Shown: piece after piece, positions 51,953 to 62,700 of the stretch
How the letters are laid out: each line of letters opens with the position of its first letter
Position numbering within the stretch: position 1 is the first letter of the stretch
DNA from: Perognathus longimembris pacificus
Lineage: Eukaryota > Chordata > Mammalia > Rodentia > Heteromyidae
Direction: 5' to 3'
Length of the DNA stretch: 64,000 nt
Assembly (NCBI RefSeq): GCF_023159225.1
Contig: NC_063181.1
Location: 4,857,606-4,921,605, forward strand
The notes under the pieces: model-generated
Seen by the model: the letters and a program-made list of their open reading frames with translations, nothing else
The model's database searches: none
Told to the model about the DNA's origin: nothing
Made by a program: the position numbers and the translations under genes

Positions 51953-54900
51953 CACACACACACACAGGTGCACGCTTGCCAGTACCTTTTTTCCTTTCAC
52001 AGCTGGCTCTGTGCTACTTGTCCACTGGACCTCTGGTCCAGCATTTGCTGGTTAATTAGAGACAAGAATTTCTTAGACTTTTCTATATGAGCTGACTTTG
52101 AAGCATGATCCTCAGTCAGCAGCCTGAGTGGCTAGGATTACAGATGTGAGGCACTGGTACAAGCTTGAGTTTTTTTTTTTTTTTGCCAGCCCTGAGGCTT
52201 GAACTCAGGGCCTGAGCACTGTCCCTGAGCTTCTTTTGCCAAGGCTAGCACTTGAGCCACAGCGCCATTTCTGTGTATGTGGTGCTGAGGAATGGAACCC
52301 AGGGCTTCCTACATGGGAGGCGAGCAGGCTGGCCTGGGAAGTCTCATGCCCTGTGCTTTTTAGACAGGTTAGTGGGGGCCACAGCCTCATAGTCGGTCGT
52401 CCTTTGAGCGCAGGCCTCACAACACGGAGCCCAAGCCGCAGAGGCTTCCTTGAGGAGGGGCTCTTTGGGCTTTTAGGGGAGAGAGCAACACGTCACCTCC
52501 CCTTCCTCCGCAGGCGAAGGCGGAGGCCTCCTGGGACTCGGCGGTGCACAGCTGCCCCCAGCTCAGCAAAGGCACCCCTGCTGACGAGCGTGTGTTCCTC
52601 ATCGTGCGAGTGACGGTCCAGCTCAGCCATCCCGCAGACATGCAGCTAGTCCTGCGCAAAAGGATCTGTGTCCACGTTCACGGCCGCCAGGTGAGTCAGC
52701 GACTTGAAGGCCTCGTGTGGAGCCCTCACTCCGGCCGGCCTTCTGTCCAGACATGGCCTATAGCACTCCGAGTTCTGCTTTTCCAGGTGTCCGTTCTGTC
52801 CTGTCCCGTCCCATGTTGCTTCCCAGATGACTAGGACTGGTCCTTTGGCACCTCTCAGAGGCGCCACTGTGTTGGGTGACTGGGAGCCGTGGGGGGGTGG
52901 GGGGGTTGAGGGGAGGGGGGAGGGGAGAGTCGGGTGGGAGTAGTTGACTTTGCCTCTGGGCCCTGGCGGATCATCAGCACAGGGCTGCTTCCCTTCTCTT
53001 TCTGGGCTTTCCTTCCTTTGTAGCCCTTCACTCATCTGTTTGGCTTTGGGATAAAAAGTAAGTAGGAAATAGCCTGGGTCACTAAAGAGCAGCAGTTCAT
53101 TTACATCTGCGGGAACCTCGGCCAGCACCCACTGGGCCTCGCTGAGTCTGAGTGCAGGTGCTTGCCACACCTGCGGAGATCCACGGGCAAGGGCGGAAGG
53201 TAGACCACAGAGGCAGGGGGTGGGTACAGTCTGCAGAGGACATGGCTGCCCCGTGAGGAGAGGAAGCCCCTGTGCAGGAGTGGCGGGAGGGGAGGGCAGG
53301 GCAGGGCAGTGGAGTACTGAGGGGTGCGGAGTGATGAGGGGGGCAGGGAAGGAACTATAGCTCAGTTACCCACCACCTCATCCCCTCCCATAGGGGTTAG
53401 CTGAAAACTTCTGGGTAGGACTTTAAACTCTTTCTGCCTCTAGCTTTGCAGATGTAAGCATTTGGGAGGTTTCTTCTGGAGTTCTTGTTAACTGGCTTCC
53501 CTCCCTTCCGTAAGGCATTCTCAATACGGAGCAAAGCAGTGCAGATGAGAATACATCTGCTCATTAAAAAGAGCACAGTCATAGTTGACAGACTTCTCGA
53601 TGTAATCTCCACCCCCAGAAATTAATCTTTACTTCTAGATGTCACACTGATATCAATCTTTGAAATGAAGACTGGCGGTAATGTTGTTAACATTGCAGGT
53701 CTTTTGCTTGCCAGCCCAACACCGAATGTAGGTCTCCCGCTCGCTCCCCATGGCTTCCTTTCCGGGATGTCTGGGGAGGATTGAGAGAGACACACTGTTC
53801 TGGGGGAGCATCTTGAAGAGTTGTCCATTTCCAAACTGCCATCCTTGTTGCCAGGCCCCGAGCTGTAAGTGGCCCAGCCAGCGACTCCAGTGTCATCACG
53901 GAGAGGGCAGGGCGCTTTATGGAGTGATCACATCTGCACCACTTTGTTTTCTGCATTTTGTCTTTTAATGGTCAAAGCAACAAGTTGCCGTATTTCTTCC
54001 CGGCTGAAGTAATTTGCAAGTATTTGGAGACATACCATCTTCCCTCAATCTCAGCTATTTGATTCCTGTAAAGTTGCTTCTTTTTAAAGCAAGAACAGAA
54101 ATTTCCATATGACCCTAATAGATGTGCATCAGCTTCTCTAATTCCATGCAAATAGAAAACAAAAAAAGATTAGTAGCTTTCCATACCACCCTCTACCACC
54201 CTCTAAAAGCAGCTGTGTCTGCGCCCCACCCTGGCTGTGCTCCGTAGACTACAAATCACATTGGAGGCAGCGAGGAGTGAATACATGGTCCCTCGCAGAC
54301 GGAGAGGCTCGCGTCTTCTGTGAGCTAAAGGTCTCTGAATAAGAGAGAAATTATTATCAGGTGGGGTTATGGAATTATGTATATTTAAGACCAAATAGCC
54401 TGGTTATTTTCCTCTAGGATTTTTTGCACAGCCCACCTTCCCTTTTGCATGGGGGAGCAAGGCTCCCAGCCCTCTCCCTGCTCTTTCTCTTCTCATCTTT
54501 ATTCAGCAATTGCATTCCGCCCTCATCCCTGCTCTCTTCAACCTCTGCAGGATGTTCAATCTTAGCAGCATCTCCAAATGAGTCATCTATGCATTAATTC
54601 AACAGTTCAATTCTTAACTGCGCAAAGAGCATAGTCAGCATAAACAATGACCAGGCACTCTTAAATCATTCTTCATAATGATCTTGCTTTGGTCAAGAAT
54701 TTAATGCCTGAACTTGTCAATATTCATGGTACAAAATGTCCATCGTGCTGGGGGAAGAAAAATGTAAGCGTCACCAGTCCTTGCTTGCATCTTAGCTGGA
54801 AGGTCATCGTGTTGTCGATCCAGATGTGCGGGGGCAGCTGCCGTGTTTGAGCTCTGTGCTATGCATTTGTTGGCTTCAGGGCAGGGCACACATGCAGGTG

Positions 54901-56532
54901 TCCTGTCAGGTGGCTCCGTGTAGTAAGACAAAGGGGAGGAAACGAGTTTCATGTGGTGATTTCAGAAATAGGCTGGTTGTGTTTGTTCTGTGAACACAAT
55001 CGCCTTTGTGCTGGTTCTTAGCTAATGTAAGCACAATTTTTTGAAGTGGAAAACTGTACCTTCTGTTTTGTTTTGTTTCCTAGGGCTTTGCTCAAAGTCT
55101 CCTAAAAAAGATGTCTCATCGAAGCTCTATTCCTGGCTGTGGAGTAACCTTTGAAATCGTCTCCAATATTCCAGAGGTGAAGGATCAAATGTGACTTGAA
55201 TTTGCTAAAAATAAACACTTAAAAGCTAACTCCCTGAAAAGCCACCTACTGAAGAAATACATGTACTAAATGCAAATGTCTAAGGAGTTCCCTAATAATG
55301 CAGTGTGCTTGAGGCCTCAAAGGTTCTGGTCTCTGTATTTTGTTAACAAACTGGTCTTTGGGAAAGCAACTCAACACTTTTTCATTTGTAGAAAAGGATG
55401 ATTATAATACAGTGTTATCGTCAGAGGAGGGCACAGATTCATGTTGGGTTTTAGAAGCAAACAGGAGTCCTGTTTCTGCCAGTTACTAACAAAGTAAATT
55501 TGGATAATTTTTTTTTTTGTTTGTCTGGTTTGTCCAAGCAGGGTTGTTTTTTGTTTTTTTTTTTTTTGCCAGTCCTGGGCCTTGGACTCAGGGCCTGAGC
55601 ACTGTTCCTGGCTTCTTCCCGCTCAAGGCTAGCACTCTGCCACTTGAGCCACAGCGCCGCTTCTGGCCGTTTTCTGTATATGTGGTGCTGGGGAATTGAA
55701 CCTAGGGCCTCGTGTATCCGAGGCAGGCACTCTTGCCACTAGGCCATATCCCCAGCCCCCAAGCAGGGTTGTTTTTAAGGACGAAAAGAGACAGTGTTTC
55801 TAAAATATTGTCCACGTACTAAGCATTCAATGGTAATAATTGTTGCTTAGCATGTCCCCTTTATTTTACCTTGCTGGCCCAAGGATGACCTTGGGCCACC
55901 TTCTGACTCCTCTCTCATCTTACCCCAAACTTGTTTACATCTAGAAAATCTCTGTTAGTAGAATATTCTGTAATTGATGTATCTTAAAATTAAGTGGCAG
56001 AGCCAGGTGCTGGTGGCTGACGCCTGTAATCCTAACTACTCAGGAGGCTGAGATCTGAGGATGGCAGTTCAAAGCCAGCCTGAGCAGGAAAAATCTGTGA
56101 GACTCTTACCTCCAACTAGCCACCAGCAAACTGGAAGTGGCACTGTAGAGAGTTAGCCTTGAGCAAAAGGCTCAGGGACAGCACCCAGGCCCAGAGTTCA
56201 AACCCCATGACCAACCCTCCCCCCAAAAAAAATTAAGTGGCAGTTTTCTCTACTTCATTGTACATAAAACAGCACTTCTCTTCATCTGAGGAACTCAATC
56301 CCCCCCCTCCCATCAGTTCTGGTCACTTTCCTACTTTTGTGAGTGGCCAGCTCTCATCAGAGGAACAGGAAGGGCTCAACCAGAGAGCCAAGTAAGGATT
56401 TGCCTGGCTTCTGTTCTGGTAGGCTCTGAGCTGTTGGCTACCACCACCCTGAAAGAGGGTCTGGACCAGGGTGAGGAGTGGGCATACTGCGGTAGGCTGG
56501 ATAGTTGTAGCTGGGTAGTTGTGCCTTGCTGT

Positions 56533-56600
<68 letters not shown>

Positions 56601-59600
56601 TCTCCCACACACTACAGCTGCAGCTGCCAGTTTCTCCCCATCTCCCTAGTCTTGTTGGGTCTTCTCCTTGTCTAGCGAGTCAGCCCATCTCTTCTTCACT
56701 CCTCCCCAACGTGTTCCCAGGGTGATCCAGGCTCAGTGAACTGTGGTCAAGATGCTTACATATCCTGTCCTTTCTGATCAGTGATGGGTTATGTTTTGGG
56801 GATGGGGTGTTCTTTGCAGGAAGCAGTTATCTTAAATAGTTTCTTCTGGGTTTCATCAGCCTTTCACATTCCCCTGGTACCTTGTCACTGTGGGAAACAC
56901 ATTTGGGGTTTCAAAAGCTGATTGGGAGTGGATCTCCTTTGGAATCTATTGTGTCAGTTCAGAACTGTGTGTGTGTGTGTCCACACACTCCTGTCGCATC
57001 TTCTTGATTTTGGCACACATCCCCTGTTCTCCAGGATGCCCAGGGAGTGGAGGAACGAGAAGCACTGGCGAGGATGGCAGCCAATGTGGAAAACCCAGCT
57101 TCTGCTGACTCGGAGGCGCACATCGAGAAGTACCTGCGGAGCGTGCTGGCCGTGGAGAACCTCCTGACCTTAGATCGCCTCCGCCAGGTCAGCCAGGGGT
57201 CAGCACAGGGGAGGGCGCTACCCCAGCTTCGGTCCGTGCTTGGCTTTCTGGACTTCACAGTTCTATTCCACATAACCTTTGAAAAGTGACTGTCATGGAG
57301 TCATCTTGTCTTGTGCTCGTAGCGCTTATGTGGAGAGTGAGTGGAACCTGCATGGAAAGTGTGGCTTTGGATGTACCTCAGGTGTTTGTTCTGTGTCCCC
57401 ATCCAGGAAGTGGCCGTGAAGGAGCAGCTGACGGGGAAGGGGAAGCTGAGCAGGAGAAGCATCAGCTCCCCCAACGTGAACCGAGTGAGCCACCTCTGCC
57501 TTCCTCCTCCTGCCGGGACTGCTCTCTGCGCCCCGTAAATCTTGCCTCAGCTGCCTCGTGCTTTCCTGCATTCATTCAGGAGTCTGGTCCCTGCCCCCCC
57601 TCCCCCCGCCCCCAGCCTCCAGCCTCCCCACCACGGTGCCCAGTGCTGTGGAGGGCATGAGCTCACCCGACTGGCAGCCACAAGTTGCTCATAGTCTCCA
57701 GGCTAGTCAGGTGCCTTGGGCAAGAATGCGTCTTCTGAGCTTCATATTGCTCACCTAAACATGTTGATTTTTTTAAAAAAAAGATACAGATGTACTTTAC
57801 GTACATATTAATCATGAAAATAATTCTTCATAAAAAATAGGCTCATGGCTCCTAGATGTGTTTCTCTTTTCTTCGTTTTATATAAACACCCCACCTTTTT
57901 CTGGAAGCGGCACCAGGAGAAGCAGGGCAGGCTCTGCAGCTGTAGTGTAGGGAGCAGAGAAGGGTGGGAGGGCCCCCACCGGAGAGCCACAGGCCGTGGT
58001 GTCTGCCAGCAACCTCACCCACACATGTAGAAATGCCACCTGAATCTCAGGGCCGCATCTTCTCTACCCTTAAAAAAAAATACACTGATAGAGATGAGGC
58101 TTGGTATTGGGGTTACCAAGGTTTAAGATAAATGGTTTGTGAGTTTACAATTCCAGGAAAGGAGTATGGCCTCAGCCCGATCCTGGTGTCTGTGTTACCA
58201 AAGCAATGCCTCCCACCGCTCACCAGGCCCCAGGTGGCGCCGCGCAGAGCCAGCGTCAGAGCCGAAGCACAGCTGTTATTGAGAGTTGTGGTAGCAGCCT
58301 GGGCTTTGGCATGTCCCAAAGGCCATGAGTCTGCAGTCTGGGTCTTCAGCCTCCCCGCCCCCCCCCCACCCCTGCTGCCATCGGACTTGCCCTGATTTCC
58401 GGAGCTCTGTGTTCTAGATTGTGCACACCTGCTTCCGTTGGGGACTGATCTTCTGTCCTTTCTTCTCAGTTGTCTGGGAGCCGGCAGGATCTGATCCCCT
58501 CGTACAGTCTCGGCAGCCACAAGGTGAGTGTTTATAACTTTCTGTCAGTGCTAGACCCGAGCCCTTTCAACTTCATCTTGCTAGATCTTTCATGCTACCA
58601 TTTGCGTGTTTATTTGATTAATTAATAATTTGCATTATGGGGGTTTGAACTCAGGATCTTAGGCTTGCTAGGCATGTGCTCTGCCATTTGAGCCATATGA
58701 CTTTTTTGCTTTAGTTTATTTTTCAGATAGTATGTTGTGTTTTTTTTTTTTTCCTGAGTTGCCCTTGAACAATAATTCTCCAAGCCTTGTCCCCCATCTA
58801 GCTGGGATTAGACCTATGAACTTCCGTGCTTAGCTTCTTCTGTCAGGTAGTCTCATTAACTTTGCCCAGGTTGGCCTGAAACCTCCTTCTTCTTGACTAC
58901 CAATTAAAAGTAGCTGGGATTTCAGGTGGAAGCTAACATACCCCGCGTGTCATGGTACTTTTGCATTCCAGAACTCTGCCTGAGCATCTGAACTATGCCA
59001 CACCTATTGGAAAGCGTTCATCTCTTTTAATTTGTCATTTCAAATAAGGTCTTCTACACCCTCTTACTGGGATTACTTTTTGCTTAAGTTCATCTTTCCA
59101 TTCCTTTAGGTATTTCATGTTGAGTTTTTAGTAGTAAATAGAAAAGTATTGATGTAATTATTGAAAATTTCTGAGAAATAAGAAAATTACACATAAAATT
59201 AATATTGTTTGTTAGAAGAAAGTAAAGTAAGGGATCAGAATTTTTGCTACAATTTGTTTATATAGCTTTGTCCATGTTGGAGTTGTAAACAAAGAGAAAC
59301 TTCTTATTGACCCAGAAAAGAGTTACCACCTCTTGCACCAGTCTTGTCTGGATGTCACAGGTCAGTCTGTGCCTGTCACTGTCCCAGGGACCTGGCTGGA
59401 TGCTGGCACTGTCGCATTGGGCCTGTGACTGTTGGGAAGTCAGGAGTGGACACTGTTGTACGTGGCAGCGTGTGTAGGAGCTGCTTTAGAATAACAGAAA
59501 ATGGGCTACTTCATTACTAATGTTGAGTGCAGTTCATGATGTTATCCTCTTTTAAATGGTTCTATACTCTGTTTTTGTATGTATAGGATACTTCCCTTAC

Positions 59601-59672
59601 AAAAACTTAAAAGAACAAAGAAGATAACCAATTACTAATTTTACCATCTAGATTATTAGTTTGCCTACAGTG

Positions 59673-59709
<37 letters not shown>

Positions 59710-62700
59710 ACACACACACACACACCCTGTTAACTTGCTAGGGGTTTTCTACGGCAGGTGTGTAGCCCTCATAACTCAAGAAGGTGATGCAGGGAGGCCT
59801 GTCCCAGAAAGACTTGCTGAAGTTGCTGTTCTTTTATGTTTAGTGCATTTTTGAGGTATGCTTAAATTGTCATCAGTGAAAGGGTATTTCTGAAGCAATT
59901 GTTATTTTGGAAATCTCAAAGACTCACGTTTGCCTTTCTTTCTTTTTCTTTTCTTTTGGAGACTTCCTGCATTCCTCAGTTTTCAGAGATCTAAGGAGAG
60001 GTAACAAATCCATTAGGCTTTCCTAGTGAATAGGCTACAAGTTCTATCCTGCTATTCCTGCTGTCTGAGCCTTAACCCTTACCACACTTGCTTTTACCTT
60101 CACAGTCCAAATGTAAAGTAATTCAATATGGTGCAATCCTTATCCATCTATAAGTGGTACCTATGAACTCTTCTGACCCCAGAATTTTGCACAGAAGGGT
60201 TATCTGAGTTCCTCTGCAGGGAAGGATTTATTTGTCCAAGAGCTTCTAGTCTGAAGTTGAGATGCTGGAACCTGCAACGGAGATGTCTCCAGCTTACCTT
60301 AGTCACACCACCTCGAAGACTTGCATGGGTTCTGTCTGCGTTCTCTGTTCACTTCCGTTAGTCCGTCTGTGAGAGCATTACAAATGAGAACACAGGTAGC
60401 ACTGGAAGTGCTGTGCTTCACGTCATAGCCCCTCCCACGAGAAGACGGGGATTAGCAGAGGTGGCCTTTCGAAGCTGGGGAGGCCACTAAGACAGGTTCT
60501 GATGGGCCTCCTCTTCATGGTCTGTTCATGTGGCAGAGCACAATCTGTGGTGGGCATCTGTGACCTTAGAGGGGACAGGTAGGCAGGAATGGAAGTCATT
60601 TGTGCCTGTCGGGCAGCAGAGGACCAGGAAAGGTCCTAAGAACAAATTCACTATTTTAATCTAATAACACTTGGAACCTGGCCAGCTTGTTTTGCGTATA
60701 CCCCTTATGTGAGAGTTGGAGTTGTTTTACTCAGCTCCCACAAGATCAAATCGATGGACTAATTTTTTAAAAAATAAAATTTGATTATTCCACATTTAAA
60801 ATTCACCTTAGGACCTCAAAGATAAGTCTTTCAATTACACACATAAGATATGGCTTCTGATTGAAGTGTTGTTGCTATTTACTGTTACCAGATGTTCCAT
60901 CGTCGTTTTTTTAAATTGGCATAATTAAATTTAGCAGGCTTTTTATAACCGCCTACCAACAGATATTAGGTGCAGAAATCATTTCAGCCTGTTGCTGTCC
61001 TCTTTGCACCTCAATATTGGCTGTGTATTGAGGTCCTTAACAAATGTATTGTTACCTCTAAAGTGCTGGGGAGGAAATCTGCCGTTACCAAGTGATCTAT
61101 GCTTGCCGTCTCGCTGGGGTTTCTGGTGAGATCGGGAGTCCTGTGGCCTGAGTGACTGAAGGATGTTTGGTCAGCACACCTGAGCCGTCTTATAGCCACG
61201 TCACTTTCCCGCACCTCCTCCCCCGGCACAGCCCTGCTTTGGGCTGACGCCAAGCGTGAGTCACTGCTCTAGGACATTAGAAGCTGCTTTGGACCTGAAA
61301 TGTCACTGGCGCTTCTCTTTCTGTACCTCTGACTTTCCTTACCACAACTGGGCCCTTTTACGGAAAAGAATTTGTAGCTGATAGGAGAGCAGGGATAGGA
61401 AAGCCATTGATGTTCGGTGGGACCAAGCAAGTCCTCAGCTGTTGGCTTGCTGACTACGGCCAACTCCAGATACTTGCTGGCTCGCAGGGAATTTATTTCT
61501 TTGAACAATAATCCTCTATAGTTATGGAACTAGCAGGGGCGCCACAGGAAGCAAGGGCCTCCTCTCCTGTAGCTCCTCATCATGGCCCATTCTGAAGTAC
61601 AGCCAACACGCAGAATATGAGAAACATCATAGAGATTGATCTTTTCATGTTTCAGGTGGGTAAGGCGAACAACAGTACTATGGTAAAACCCATGTCCATT
61701 GACCTGAAGGTCTGAGAGTAGGTTCTATTTACTCATAGTCCCAAATTTATAGCCCTCTGAATCAGTATGTTTAGCTGAGTTGCTTCTCTCTCTCTGTGTC
61801 ACTTTTTTTGTTTTTTTTTTGGTCTTCCCCAGCATTTCAGTAAAGGGAAGAAAATGCTAGACCAGCAACATGTATCAGACTTACTAGAAAGACAGTTCTT
61901 GCCCTGTGTTGGGGAAGACAGACGTAGTCAGACCCTGAGCACAGACAGGTTTTATCTCTGCAAGAGAATTGAGGTGCACAGCCGTGACTCAGCTTGTAGT
62001 CCCAGCCACCAAGGAGGCAGAGATCTGAAGGAAAGGAAGTTTGAAGCCAGCCCAGGCAGAAAAGTCCAAGAGAGATGATCTGAAATCATCAAAATTATCT
62101 GAAATCACCACTTGAAGCATGGCTCAAGTAGAGTGCCGGCCATGATCAAGAAAGCTTAACAAAAACCCATGGTCCTGAGTTCAAGGTCTGGTACTGAAGA
62201 AGGGGGTGGGGAGAGGGAAGGAAAGGCAAGGAAGGGGGGGGAGAACGTGTAGTGCTGGAAAAAGGATACCGAATAGTATAACTTTCCGTCCAGCAACTCC
62301 CCGAGCTCTGGGTGCCCAGTGGAGGGGGGAAAGTCTCATGCCCCCGTTACCATCAGATCTGTTCTCGTGAAGCAGAGCCTGGGCTACTCAGAGCATTCTG
62401 GAACCTGTCCTCAAACAGACTTGACTACTAGGGACAGGTGGCCTGTGGTCCCTCAGGCTGCGGTGGCTGTGACGGTGTCGGGTGACCCCTGTCACTCTCG
62501 CTTGAAATCTCGCAGGCCCACGCGTGGCTCGGGCAGCATTGACGTCTCCTCTAACTCTATAGGTTTTCTCACCCGGAATGTTTGGGAACATCGCAGTGGT
62601 TCTGCCCTGGGGGGTGATGTGGCGTGGAGGAGTGGCAGCCGGGGACCGCGCCTCGGAAGTGCCGCTAGCCCTGTGGCTGTGGGACGGAGGGCATGCCTGT

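Noticed and set aside
52646..53170. 174-codon minus-strand frame
   Set aside because: Overlaps the end of exon e26 in antisense and runs through a C/G-rich intron; no motif, no splice support. Long frames are expected in GC-rich DNA.
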